64,000 nt of DNA from Brachynemurus nebulosus (lineage: Eukaryota; Arthropoda; Insecta; Neuroptera; Myrmeleontidae): NCBI GenBank assembly GCA_035578155.1, contig JAPWDM010000007.1, positions 33,268,413 to 33,332,412 on the forward strand, given 5' to 3'. The translations under genes were made by a program, and so were the position numbers. Under the pieces are notes generated by a model, which did no database searches, was not told the DNA's origin, and saw nothing but the letters and a program-made list of their open reading frames with translations. Below are positions 12,243 through 24,209 of the stretch, in pieces. Position 1 is the stretch's first letter; each line of letters begins with the position of its first letter.

Positions 12243-12478
12243 AGGGTCGCCACATTACTGGAAAACCTACAGATGTCAGGGAATTCTAAACTTTCTAGAA
12301 AAGTCAGGGAATTTCACCAGAAGACTGGAAAAAATTGATTTTTGCTCGTCATTTATTTTTTGTGGTAAAGTAGGGGATAAAGTAGGCATTCTTCACAAAA
12401 TAGAGAATTTTTGCATAAAATTTCTGGAAAACCTGGAAAAGTCAGGGAATTTGATCTTTAAAAATCTGTGGCCACCAT
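12243..12478. mobile_element. hAT-like MITE with GTCAGGGAAT repeats
   Basis: The left end reads AGGGTCGCCACAT and the right end TGTGGCCACCAT, a short inverted pair. The flanks ATTAAACA and GTTAAACA agree at 7 of 8 positions, as expected for a hAT 8-bp target duplication, although the exact boundary is uncertain by one or two bases. GTCAGGGAAT recurs three times inside, at about 12275, 12303 and 12441. Confidence 0.6.
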
Positions 12479-13153
12479 GTTAAACACAAAAATTGTTTTT
12501 CTCTATCAGTTACTCAAATTCACGTTCAAAAACAACTTATTGTCCAAAGTACTGTTTGTATAAGCACTCCTCGGTCATTTTCCGAGGTCGCTTAAAACAT
12601 GCAAGTCTAAAATTTCGAATTCGAGTTTTGAAAATGAAAATCAAAAATTGAATTAGAATTAAACTAGTCAGAAAAGAGCAAAATCGAAATTACTTCTACT
12701 AAAATTCAATGAATGAAAAAAAAAAAAATGAAATAATTTTTTCATGCATGAAACTTTTTTCGAAAAGATAAAATTTTTTACCAAAAGTAGAGGCGTCCTT
12801 TTCCCACCACCTCCGTATTCATTTTTCGCAATTTAAGCTTAATTTTAGAGTTAATTATTATAAAAATTTTTGAATAAACGAATTATAATAAAAATAACTT
12901 GATAAAATAATGAAAATTTAATAAATATAAAAAAAATATTAACACTTTTTAAAGGAAGAAGCCTTTCTAAGCTTTTAACACAAAGGAATATTTTAATCGT
13001 TTGAACAGTAAACGACGCCGGTAGTCGTCGGTATCGCCTTATGTGACGTGACTTAAATATATTACAAAACGGCGCATGCCCCGTTCGACTTTTACCACCG
13101 ATATTGATAAAACATCAGTTTTTCTATTTAAAAAGAAAAAATGAGCTTCCAAT
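12479..13153. other. No gene seen
   Basis: AT-rich sequence with A-runs. A small GC-richer patch near 13005-13090 contains a GACGCCGGTAGTCGTCGGTA stretch, but no feature is supported. Confidence 0.45.
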
Positions 13154-13940
13154 TAGGGATGTCGTTTTTTAAAAAAAAAATCGATTTTTGAATCGATTTG
13201 TAATTGCCAACAAAAGAATCGATACTTAAATTATCGATTGTATTCAAAATCGATTCTAAGAGATCGATTCAAATTTGCTGTTGCAAAAGTGGTGGTAATT
13301 TTTAAGTAAAAATTTATAATTCAGAAAGATGAACTTTCAAAGTCTTTTAAGAAGAAAAATATTAAGCGTGTACAACTGTACATACTTAATTACCAACATT
13401 TTTTTAGAATTTTATTCTATGGTATAGAGATGAATCACATCACAGCAAAATTGACAATTTTTATTTTCATATATAAAAATGCTAATTGTATAAATATTAT
13501 CTAAATTGTACTAAATGTTGAGAAGTTTTTTTTTATTTAATTGCATACAAAGTTTTTTTTATAGATTAAGGGATAAAAAAAAAATTATAATTTCTTTTTT
13601 AAATTTCCCGCTTAAACTTTGTTTTGTACATGGTACAGTTGTCAATTTTGACAATTTGATTTGATGCATAGAGATTTGATTATATGCATTTGATGCGTGT
13701 GATGCTTAAAATTTAGTAATCGTTGTACCGATAATAGATTTAAATTTAAATTAATAAATAAATAGCAACGTATAAATAAAAAAGCAATTTATGTTTTAAA
13801 AAAAAAAATCGTTTCGCGATTTCCATAAAATAAAAATCGATGTGTGAATCGATCTCAAAATCAATAATCGATTAAAAATCGGTTTTCATACTTCCGATTA
13901 ATCGATTTCTCGATTTATCGATTAAAAAACGACATCCCTA
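13154..13940. mobile_element. 787-bp hAT-like non-autonomous element
   Basis: It begins TAGGGATGTCGTTTTTTAAA and ends TTAAAAAACGACATCCCTA, with inverted ends of about 20 bp. A perfect 8-bp duplication CTTCCAAT flanks it (13146-13153 and 13941-13948). An 8-bp duplication and a TAGGG end are typical of hAT. Clusters of ATCGAT-containing motifs sit just inside each end, and the interior has no transposase-sized frame. Confidence 0.92.
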
Positions 13941-13948
13941 CTTCCAAT

Positions 13949-14485
13949 AGATCAAGAATCAGTATGTAAGAGCATTTAATTTACCAAAAATTGTCAAAAA
14001 TGGTCTTTTTTTAAAAAAAATTCCCCAAAAATATTGACCTTTCAATTTTACTATCGAAACATTATGTGCCATAAATTGTACTTTTTGTTGAGATAACTGT
14101 AATGGCAATATTTGTTGAGCCAAATATTTTAGAAACGATTCTGTAGTAAAATTTACGAGCAACAAATTTTATAATAGCTCGTTATATTGAAAAGTTGATA
14201 CTTTTCGAAATATGTTCAAAAATCGTTTTTAGCAATTTTGAACAAAAGACAGGTCCTTATAGGACCAGAGTTGTTCAGCCAGAAAGTTTGATGACAACAA
14301 TAAGAAAATCTCAGACACTTAATTGTTACCATTCAGATTTTATACCAGAATAAACTATTCTACAGAAAAAAAACGGCCTTTTACGAATTTTTGGAAAATT
14401 AATAAAAATGTTTTCTTGAAAAAAAGGAAACATAACTGAGCGAAGATCCCAAACGGAAGATATAAGAAAAAATAATTTACCTTTT
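13949..14485. other. No gene seen
   Basis: AT-rich non-coding sequence. Confidence 0.45.
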
Positions 14486-14914
14486 GGTTAAAATTTTCAG
14501 TAGTTTTATTCGTTTAAATTTTGATAAACGGTTCAAAATGGTTTACACTAATTTCTCACTTTAATTACGATTTTTTTTTTAATAAAGGAAAAAAAATTAT
14601 AAAAAAATTTTTTTTATGAGTTTTCTTTAAAAACACGTAATTTTGAACGAGAATTTTTAGCGCGTTTTATCGTTCACATTACAAACATCACCGAGAATTG
14701 GTTAAAATTTTCAGTAGTTTTATTCGTTTAAATTTTGATAAACGGTTCAAAATGGTTTACACTAATTTTTCACTTTAATTACGATTTTTTTTTTAATAAA
14801 GGAAAAAAAATTATAAAAAAAATTTTTTTATGAGTTTTCTTTAAAAACACGTAATTTTGAACGAGAATTTTTAGCGCGTTTTATCGTCCACATTACAAAC
14901 ATCACCGAGAATTG
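14486..14914. repeat. Recent tandem duplication of 214 bp
   Basis: GGTTAAAATTTTCAGTAGTT starts both copies, at 14486 and 14700. The copies differ at only a few positions. No coding content. Confidence 0.92.
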
Positions 14915-15964
14915 CGTAATTACATGTTAATTTTTCGCGAATTACTAATTTTTGAAGCATTATCAAAATTTATTAGTTACAATTTTTTTGTAAAAGTAAT
15001 TATTTTATTAGTAAATTTATTACGAGTCAACGAAATTTTAACAAGACTAAATGAACGTTACTTAATTTGTGTGTATCTAGTTAGGAATATTCTAAGTCCA
15101 TAACCACGCAAAACTGCGCATGTGTCGTAACACCGGTGTGTACCGAATTTTTAAGTTACCGTAGACGGGGATGAATAGGCACGAATTCAGACTTCACACA
15201 GTATTTTTTTGTATTTATTTTATGAATACTTAATCTGTAATATATTAAAAATTTAGGCGAGGATGGTCACTTTAGCACAATATCCAAAAAATTTTGAAAA
15301 TATTGGTATGATTTTTGAAAAAATAGCAAAAATCATATAATTTCTTTTCTATGAAAAATTGGGGTCAAAAGAAACGATAAACGGGTGAATGGGGACGACT
15401 CGTAGGATTGACCAAAATTGAAATTCAAATACAATAATTTCGAATTTTTTTTGTATTAAAGAAACCCAATATGAATAGACAGAGCCCATAATTTTCTACT
15501 TTACACTTTAATTACCGCTCACACATGTCTGTAATGCACCATGGACAGGTACTGGCCAGTAGCACACTCTCTGTGTGATGACTTCTCTAAACGTTATAGA
15601 CGGATAATATAATACATATAATTTTTAAGTCACAAAAAATTAGTTATTATCAGAGAGCGGATTAAATGACTCTTTACTGAAGTCGAGGTATACAATATTT
15701 TCGACTAGAAATGCTATAAATTCTATTACGTTGTAGAAAATATGTGCATCTGTTCTGAAATACATATCAATACAGAGAAAATAAAATATAGATAACCATA
15801 AAATTTATAGCCCCCCACATCAAAATATTGTATATCCCGACTGTTAGAAACCATTTTATTTTTTGTCTGGTTTAAAAGCAACAATTTAGACTACAAAATC
15901 ATCTCCATTTTAGTTTTTTAAAGTCCTTTTTTTTAAATTTCGTATTTTTATAACTTATAGTATA
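14915..15964. other. No gene seen
   Basis: AT-rich. A GC-richer patch at 15150-15190 and the sequence near 15530-15600 show no recognisable feature. Confidence 0.45.
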
Positions 15965-16035
15965 CAGCTGAATCCTTTTTTGCGGTCCCTATCCACCCCA
16001 CAAAAAAAATATATTCAAAAATATCATAAATAGTT

Positions 16036-16501
16036 AAGCGGGTTCTACACGATGCTACGAACGTTCCTTCCAACGTTCGATCGAACGTTTGAGGCAATTG
16101 AGTTCGATAGTTGGTGCGACGAATGTGGCTGCTACACGGTGAATCGAATGTTTGATCCAATACGAATGATGAAGTGTTGGTACTCAGTGGACGACGCTGT
16201 TATCTGTCTGATGTTATTTCTAATGTTATACACTGATGTTGTCTCTCTTCACATGAACGAGTCGTGCAGCTGCTGAGTCGAACCAACCAACGCAACCAAC
16301 ATTGACCTTCAAACGTTCGAAGCATTCCTTTGACTCGGTGCAAGAATACCCCAGTACCGACATCGAACGGGACACGACCAAATGCGAACGTTTGACGCTC
16401 GACATTGGACACTCGTAGGTTCGAACAACGGCTACACGATGCTATGAACCATCCAACGTCGAATGTTGGAAGGTGTTCGTAGCATCGTGTAGCAGCGGCT
16501 T
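16036..16501. mobile_element. 466-bp MITE with CTACACGATGCTACGAACG ends
   Basis: The left end AAGCGGGTTCTACACGATGC is matched by an inverted right end (GCATCGTGTAGCAGCGGCTT). It is flanked by TAGTT (16031-16035) and TAGCT (16502-16506). The other copies of the host element read straight through ATAGCTATAAAAAG, so the target is known; the duplication is 3-5 bp. GC content is clearly higher than the surroundings, and GAACGTT and CACGATGCTA motifs repeat internally. Superfamily not assigned. Confidence 0.85.
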
Positions 16502-16668
16502 TAGCTATAAAAAGTTTAGTTCGGTCCAGATTGTAAAAAAAAACAACTTTTTTTATGCGGTGAATCGGGATCGCATAAAAAAAAATTTCATCAAAAATAC
16601 AAAATTAAAACGCTCAAAACCTCACGATTTCGGTAGAAATTGCTTTTCTAAACAAAATAGCGCATTAA

Positions 16669-17822
16669 CGTAGTTGCTCTGAGATAGTCAGGTACAAAAG
16701 TATATCTCAAAAAAAAATTTTTTCTTTTATCAAAAATTAATGTATTAATATTCTTCAGTTATTATATTTGTATATCACTTGTTTTTTTTTTATTTCCGCG
16801 CGCTTGTGTTGTAGCAATATAAAATTATTGTTGCAAAAACGTTGTAAAATGATGTTTATATATTATATTTCAAAAACGGCGTGGTGAATCAGTTTTATTA
16901 TGTCATCAAAGATGACATATTAACACTTTCAGTCCCATGGCTTCGACATCCGAAACCAAACAAAACATCCCCAGAGGCCGACCGCGATCAATGATTAATT
17001 GATTAGTTGGTTACGCATTATGTGTGTGATGTTTATCATCATTCATCACACGAATGTGTTCCTACTTACAAAAATACAACATACCATTACCAACACATAC
17101 TACTCTTTTGGTTTCTATGCATAAAAATTTCAAGATAAACAAAAAATACATAAAAAATATAATTTATGTTTTTAAATAAAATTGATTTGAATGTAAGTGT
17201 ATATGTATGTAGTATGTACGTATGTTTACAGTTTTATTACACATACATGTTGAACTGTGTTGAATCTATTCAGTATTTGAATCATTTTATGTATTTGTTT
17301 GTATAACGTTTTTTTTTTTTAAATATTACCGGCTTCCGGGGAAGTTTGCTATAAAAGTGCTCGGGCCTCTAGTGTTAATATCGTGTGACTGAATAATTAT
17401 TGAGTTGTACATCCATATTGAATAAACGCAAGAGGGCTGTAGAGTTAACAACTATAGAGTTACCAAAAAATCATAAATTAACACTTTCACTGAGATGACA
17501 TTACTTAGTGCGTGTCAAAAACACATATTTGACGAATTTTTTCTTATTAAATATGGTTTGTAACTTTGTATAACTTTGTATTTTATAACATACTAAATTT
17601 TTATCAAATTCCTTTGACACGTTTTCATTTTATTAAAAAAGAAATAGAGTTTTCCCATAAGAGCTCGTGTTAAAATTACAAAACTTTGATATCGTTTTTC
17701 TCAAAATTGGAGTGGTAAATTCTTTTTCGGTAAGGGCTCGTATTAGGGGTATTGAATTAAATAAATATCTGGAGAAGTTTCGTTAAAATCCTTTGAAAAA
17801 AGCGTTTTATCGATCAACTATC
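16669..17822. mobile_element. TTAA-flanked element E, copy 1 (contains element F1)
   Basis: TTAA stands at both edges (16665-16668 and 17823-17826). The host element elsewhere has a single TTAA there (GCATTAATTTACACG near 29533 and 62299), so TTAA was duplicated on insertion, as in piggyBac transposition. The ends are a weak inverted pair (CGTAGTTGCTC / GATAGTTGATC). A second copy lies inverted at 25462-25950 without the internal insertion. About 190 bp of further sequence around the nested F1 copy is absent from that copy and is unexplained. Confidence 0.85.
16924..17374 (+). mobile_element. TTAA-flanked MITE family F, copy 1
   Basis: It begins CACTTTCAGTCCCATGGCTT and ends GGGCCTCTAGTG, with TTAA directly outside each end. 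CGACCGCGATCAATGATTAA near the left and GGCTTCCGGGGAAGTTT near the right are shared with three other copies. Length 451 bp. No coding frame. piggyBac-like by its TTAA site. Confidence 0.88.
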
Positions 17823-18119
17823 TTAATTTACACGTGGGAACATTTTATTTCATTTTTATAGTATTATGAAAATTGTGAAAATTACATCTCTAAAGAAAAC
17901 TAAATGATGCAATAACTTATATTCTTATGCAGTGTACTGATTAAATGCTTAAAAACCATTAAAAAGTATTTTTATCAAAGGAATTTGTTATAGTTAACGT
18001 TTAAGTTTCTTACTTTTTCTTGATTTTGATTCAAATTATGTATTTTAATGGCCATTTTTTTAAAAAACGCATAAAAAAAATTCGCACAAAAAAGGACCGC
18101 TTAAAAAAAGGTTTAACTG

Positions 18120-18599
18120 TATTATGTGAAAGTAAAATAATTTTTATTGGGTTAAATATTTTTGACGTATACTGTACCTTTTGTTTTTTTAACATAGCTC
18201 TCTCTCTATGTTTGTTTAAAAATGAATTTTAATGTGTTCAAAGGTTCCTCCAGGTGCAAGCATAAATATCACAAACATACACTAATAAAGATACTCAAAG
18301 AATAAGATACATACACAAATCGGTCACGAAAATAAATTTTTATCAAAATGTGAAAATATAAAATATGGAAGGCAGTTTAAAGATTTAAATGGTGGTAATT
18401 TGCCTGAATTTTTTCCCTTTTTTTGTTTTATTGGCTTAAATGACATAAAAACATTTTGAAAATGTTACCAAATATTTATTGAGACCACATTTTTTCGAGT
18501 CTCGAGTCATTTTTATTCGATTGATTTAAAATTTTATTTGTAGCCGAAAATCGAAGTTTTATTTTTAAAAATTAATACTATCCAGTTTGTAAAAATCGG
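18120..18599. other. No gene seen
   Basis: AT-rich sequence with no recognisable element ends. Confidence 0.45.
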
Positions 18600-19310
18600 A
18601 AATCTTAGCATACATAGCTCAATGCGGCAAATTTTAGGGGTGGTAAATATATATAAAAAGAATTTTGTCATTTTGATAACAAAAAGTTCGTACCCAAATT
18701 ACCATAACTCAACCATTCGCTCATTCAAATCATTTATATAGTTAAAGCTTGATTAAAAAAAAAATTAAACTTGATGATGTCATTAAGTTTACGTCAAAAT
18801 TTTTCAGCACGTTAAAAACCGTAAATAAAAAAAATGATAGAATTATAAAATTGGAAGTGAATTGGGGCTCTTTGAAGCCGAACTTTCCATTTTTATCAAA
18901 ATTAAGTATGTAAGACCACTAGAAAAGAGACTTCTGTCGAAAGGGGCATATTTCTAGAAAGAATTTCATTATTTTGACAGTAAAAATGAAAAGTTCACAC
19001 TCAAATTTACCTATTTCAAGCAATTACTCTGATTCAAGTTACTTCCATAAAGCTTAATTTGAGAAAAAATTTTTGATTTGATGACGTCATCAAGTTTACC
19101 AAAATTTTTCAACACATTAAAAACCGTAAATAAAATGATTGAATTATAAAATTGGAAACGAATTGTGGGTTTTTGAAGCCGTTCTTTTCATTTTTAGCAA
19201 AATTAAGCATGTAAGACGATTAGATAAAAGACTTCTGTCGAAATTAATGCCAAATTTACAAAAACCAGTATTTTTTCTGTCTGAGAAGTTACAGTTAAAA
19301 TTTCAAATCA
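18600..19310 (+). repeat. Dispersed 300-bp monomer family, two tandem monomers
   Basis: The block ATTAAGTATGTAAGAC near 18901 recurs as ATTAAGCATGTAAGAC near 19202, a period of about 300 bp. Each monomer carries a GATGACGTCATC-like palindrome (18776 degenerate, 19078 intact) followed by AAAACCGTAAATAAA. Related blocks occur at about 24.5, 26.2-26.9, 42.1-42.4 and 46.0-46.6 kb. Confidence 0.75.
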
Positions 19311-19555
19311 ATCGAATCAGAACTACTCGAGTTCTAATGAAGCCCACAGGAGAATGCCTTCAAAAAACACGTTTGTTATATATTTGCAACTGAACCGCCA
19401 TTTTGTTTTAAGCCATAATGATCAGTTTATTAGTAATCACAAAGAAACGTGTCATTTTTAGGGTTCAAACAGGTATTACCCCACAGATATGTAAATTATC
19501 TGGACTGTATATGTGTGCCGCGAGGCAAAAAGTTTGAGAACCACTATACTACACC

Positions 19556-19703
19556 CAGAGCCGGATCTAGAAGGGGGCAGCAGGGGCACGTGCCCCGCTG
19601 CAGGTTCGTAGGGGCGTCAAAATGTATAATGTGTCGTTTTTCCCGGGAAGTTCGCCAACAGCAGTTTACCGCCCCTCTCATAATAACTGTAGGTCCGGCC
19701 CTG
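19556..19703. mobile_element. 148-bp hAT-like MITE, CAGGGCCGG family
   Basis: It runs from CAGAGCCGGATCTAG to GTAGGTCCGGCCCTG, with a perfect 8-bp target duplication ACTACACC (19548-19555, 19704-19711). The CAGGGCCGG end and 8-bp duplication are typical of a widespread arthropod hAT group. Six copies of this family are visible in the window. Confidence 0.92.
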
Positions 19704-19958
19704 ACTACACCTATCATTAATTATATATTTACAATCAGACCAAGAAAAATATATTTTTGATTTCGTGGGAACAAAAATTTTCTAATATTATGTATTCGCA
19801 TCATTAACATTACTTACAGTACATTTAAAAATTTTTCGTTACCTTTTCCATTTTCGCTACGCAGTTTTTTAAAAATTTCTTTCTTAGGATGATTGGCGCG
19901 TTAAAGATTAAGTAATTGCTAATTCCAAAAAATATCTACCAATTATTGTCGTATATTA

Positions 19959-20385
19959 ACACTTTCAGTCCCACGACTTTGGCATCCGAAAATAATCAAA
20001 ACAACCACAGAGGCCGATCGCGATCAATGATTAATTGATTACGCATTATGTATGTGTGCGATGTTACCACACCGATGTGCATATACTCAACTCACACAAA
20101 CACCAACACACACTACTCTCTTGATTTCAATAAAAAATTGTAAAATAAACAGTATAAAAACTAATAAAAGTATTTGTTTTTTTTTTTTTTTAAATTTATT
20201 TTTACGTTTGTTATCTAAACTTTCTGTAATTCTCTAATTGATTTGAATGTGTTTGAATGTCAAATATACGTATCACATATATGTACGTATTGAATAATTT
20301 TATGTATTTGTTTATATAAAGTTTCTTTAAAGATATTTTCGGCTTCCGGGGAAGTTTACTATGAAAGTTTCCGGGCCTCATAGTG
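19959..20385 (+). mobile_element. TTAA-flanked MITE family F, copy 2
   Basis: Starts CACTTTCAGTCCCACGACTT after TTAA and ends GGGCCTCATAGTG before TTAT (one change from TTAA). Shares GATCGCGATCAATGATTAAT and GGCTTCCGGGGAAGTTT with the other three copies. Confidence 0.86.
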
Positions 20386-23300
20386 TTATTTTTTTTTTTT
20401 AAATTTGAAATTACTTCAAAAAGCTTATTTTCTAAACAGATCAAATTTTTTAAAATACGTTTTCGGTGTGTTTTGGGAATTCTCCCATTAGCCGTACGTT
20501 AAAAAAGTAATTTTTAAAAGATTTTGATCCCACAAATTGTATATCAGATATCATCGATCAAATTTTACTTTTTTTATATACAAATTATTTCGTAAACTTT
20601 AGAATGCTTAAATGCGCCAATTGCGTGAACGTAAAATGAAAAAAGTTCAAATTTTCAATCGAAATTTAAAACTTTTCAGATGAACTCAACTTACACAATG
20701 TTAGTTCCTGAACAACCTACCTGAGAGCAAGCGTTGAATGACCTGGTGCTGCATAAAGCGTCGTTTCAACCATCTTCAGAGGTAAATCTTTTACGTAATA
20801 CAAAATTAACAGGAAAAAGTGGATAGGATTTTGAAATATTTTTTTTATATTTTAAAAATAAATAATTAAATTTTATTTTCAAGTTTTTATTTTCACTTTT
20901 TTCTGTTTTTTTATAAAGAATATTGAAAATTACAATCGAATTAAAATCATTTTTTCCAATTATTTAAAAATGACATACAATTTTATGATATAAGGGGGGA
21001 TGATTAGGAAACTGATCCAGGGCTAAAGAGCTATGAAATGGATTTCGAAAAATTATACATTAAAACAAAACATTAATTGATGTGACGCCTATTTCCTGGA
21101 GGAATACAAAAAATAAACCTATTTTTATCACACATAAATGAAAATTAAAACCACATACCTGTTAAAGAAAACCTCGAAGAACTCCTGGTGATCTATTCGG
21201 ATCATCCCCACGAATTTTCACTGTGAACCCCTGACGGCACGTAGAATTGTTCGCTGGTTCTCCGTAATCTGTAAAAAATCTTCAGAGATAATTGTCGTTA
21301 ACTTTTGCACCAGGTGGTTTCTGAACGATTTTCAACTTAAAAATTACAAAATATTTTATTTTAACACGAAAAAAATTATATTTCATAAAAAAATTTATAT
21401 ATTTGATCATTTTGAGACCTAGACCACCTGGTGTATAATGAAAATGTTCGAAAATTATTTAATTCTTACCATTTTTTGGTTATTTGTCAGCTCAAAAATG
21501 TTGTAACTGCTTTCAGATGGTGTAGAAGCGAATCAAATCGCATTGATGAGATGATGGATCGAATTAACTGGAAGAAGTTGATATTCGGACATCTGGAAAT
21601 TCATTGGAAAATTCTGGATTCTGTGAAAATGATCGTTATAAAGCATTTTATATACGAAATTTAAAATTTCGTTTTGATCAGATACTATTATCACACATAG
21701 AAATGATGAAAAAAATTTTTTTTTAATTAATTACATATTTTTGAAAATTAATTTTAATTTTAAGAGAAATCCAATATGGCTACTGACGCTATCTTTTTGT
21801 TTCAACAAAGTTATAAAATAGTTATCTAAATTTTCAATAATGAAGAAATTTAAATAAAAAATTTAAACCCCAATACAAATCATAAAAATTATATTTAATA
21901 ATACAATTAATTTTTACAATATGTATGATTTTATAATATTTTCATATGTAAAAATCAAAATTTTTACGATTTATAAAATGATGACCATTAAAATAAAGCG
22001 TTGAGATGAACAATTTTATAAATTCAGTTGGAAAATAGGAAAATCATTAAAAAAATGATAAATAATTATACCATTCGTTCAAGAAATATTCTTTTTTCAA
22101 AATGAATTTCTTCATATGTAAAATGCTCTTTACTTTACAAAAAATATTTGCAAATTAAACGTAAAGAAACTTCTTCTTGGCGTCATTGCTAGCATTACTA
22201 ATGGTACCGGCCAGTACCAGGTACGGCCATCACCATTGTCCATTGCATTATGGAAATGGACCGCAATGCATTATGGGAGTCCTTACGAAAACATGTTTAC
22301 TTTAAAATATATTTCTTTAAAATTGTAAACAAATTTTTTTTACTTAATATTTACGTATAAATATTAATTTATTGTATATTTTTCATAAAATTAAATTCAC
22401 CAAAATTAATCAAAGTATCTAAAAGCAAATTATTTTTATGATTTTATGTACAGAGGGCACTCTGCTCGTCCGACAATAATTTTATTTACTTTTTTTTAAA
22501 TTAATTTAATTTAAAAAGAGTATATTTTTAGTAACAATTATTTTATTTATAATTTAAGAAATTTTTAAAATATTTTTCTGAATAATTCATTGTGTATTTT
22601 AACGTATTAATATGTAAAATCAAAATACACATTTTGAATCGTATTCCAATTCCCATAATGCACAGCGGTTTGACGATAGGGGCTGATGTTAATATGGTGG
22701 CTTGGTAGCGTTGAATTAGTTATGTGACATCGTAAGATTATAATTTATAAAAAATTGTAATATGTTTTATGTTTTAGAAGATTTTATCTATGTGAAAATA
22801 ATATTTATAACACAGGTAATGCTTTTTTTAATTTTTCTTTTAACGGTTGCTTTGATTTTTCTATTTTAAATGAGTTAATAAAATATCGTCTTTCGATGAA
22901 CGTAAATAGCGATCCACCAGATTGGGGACGATATGTAAAATTTTGTAGATTTTATGCATGACTACTTATATAATTTTTTTTAAAATAATAGAATAATTAG
23001 AATATTAAAAATATTAGAATAATTATTTGAATTTGTTGAGATATTAATAAATAACCTTAAAATATGTAAACCAAATTGTAAGTTGTATTGGTTTTATTTT
23101 TATATTTAATACATATTTAATAGTAAAAAAAATATGGTTTTTATTCTCTAATAAGTTGAAAACTATCTATACTCTGGTGGGAATATCGAAAATTTGTACT
23201 GTAACACACTTTCGAAAATATTTAAACGTCGATCATGTAAACTGTATCGTTAAATAATAAAATTACTGAAAAAATCATTCCTGTCTGATAGTAAAACCCC

Positions 23301-23490
23301 ATAATTCCTACATTTTCCGGCCACTGAACATGAAATTTTGCCCAGATATCGTAAGCGTTTATAAAATCAAGAAATTTGTAGAAAGGACACGTACAATACA
23401 ATTAAATTTCGTAACCATTGCGGGCAATTTATGATTTGGGCCTTTATGATTAACTGAATCGTATATTTGAAGCATTATTTTCAATCGGTA
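20386..23490. other. No gene seen
   Basis: About 3.1 kb of AT-rich DNA. At 20455-20520 there is a short block (TGTGTTTTGGGAATTCTCCC) that recurs near 32930 (inverted), 42090 and 42490. Near 22160-22270 and 22645-22670 there are GC-richer patches with inverted similarity (GCATTATGGGA / TCCCATAATGC), perhaps the ends of an old MITE of about 430 bp. No coding exon was recognised. Confidence 0.45.
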
Positions 23491-23498
23491 TGATTGTG

Positions 23499-23687
23499 CA
23501 GAGCCGTATTTACATAAGAGCACTTGGGGCACATGCCCCGAGGGGCTTTACACAATAGGGGCCTCCACAGAATCGAATAATATCTCAAAGTAAAGGGTTC
23601 TTTTTTTTGCTCGCCAGCGCTATTTTCGGAAATTTTCCAAAGGGGTCTCCGTAAAAGTGGTGGTACACAGAGGTAAATCTGGCCCTG
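23499..23687. mobile_element. hAT-like MITE, CAGGGCCGG family
   Basis: It runs from CAGAGCCGTATTTAC to GTAAATCTGGCCCTG. The flanking octamers TGATTGTG and TGAATATG agree at 6 of 8 positions. It shares a CATAAGAGCACTTGGGGCAC block with the copy at 36514-36746. Confidence 0.85.
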
Positions 23688-24116
23688 TGAATATGGAAGA
23701 CTTATTAAATTAAAAACTTGAATTTAATTTCAAATATTTCGTTTGAATTTTTATACTTTTAAACCAACGTGTTGGAGTCCTAGAGGACAAAGAGGGTAAC
23801 AGATTAAGTCAGGTGTTATTTATAAATTAAAAAAACGTAATTTTTACTGTTTGTGATTTATTTTCAAATATTTTCCTTATAATTTCTCTTATTAATTTTA
23901 TTACATTCAATACATTTAAAATAATATGCTGTTTGCATATACATTTGTGAAGATCAATATTGTTTGAATTTATAAAAATCGGCCAGTTGAAAAATTTCCT
24001 TGTAAAACCACTTTACATTTCTTACAGGTAATTTTTTACCGTAAATTGAAAATTCCACATATATAGATTCGTTTACTAATACACTTTGAATAGATAGCAA
24101 TGAAATTCGAATTTAA

Positions 24117-24205
24117 CACGTTCACTGCCAACCCAAAAAAATATAGACTTTGTGAAATGGTCAAATATTTTATCACGCGATATCGCGTGATCGGCAATGA
24201 ACATG
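24117..24205. mobile_element. 89-bp TTAA-flanked mini-element
   Basis: TTAA at 24113-24116 and 24206-24209 brackets CACGTTCACTGCC and its inverted match GGCAATGAACATG. The middle holds a perfect 20-bp palindrome, ATCACGCGATATCGCGTGAT (24172-24191). Ends of this form are common in piggyBac-derived MITEs. This is the smallest such element in the window. Confidence 0.8.
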
Positions 24206-24209
24206 TTAA

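Larger units (their letters stand above)
15965..18119. mobile_element. TACAG-family DNA element, copy A, with two nested insertions
   Basis: The left end CAGCTGAATCCTTTTTTGCG is matched by an inverted right end (CGCTTAAAAAAAGGTTTAAC then TG), with TA on each side. The uninterrupted sequence would be about 530 bp. A second copy at about 29299-30828 and a partial one at about 62200-62597 share the interior, and both show it continuous across positions where this copy holds a 466-bp MITE (16036-16501) and a TTAA element (16669-17822). TA flanks fit a Tc1/mariner-like MITE. The ends also recur inside the element as inverted CATAAAAAAAGTTT motifs. Confidence 0.82.

Noticed and set aside
15948..16412. 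Overlapping 70-74 residue frames near 16 kb
   Set aside because: They fall in the GC-richer MITE 16036-16501 and cross its ends; higher GC simply reduces stop codons.
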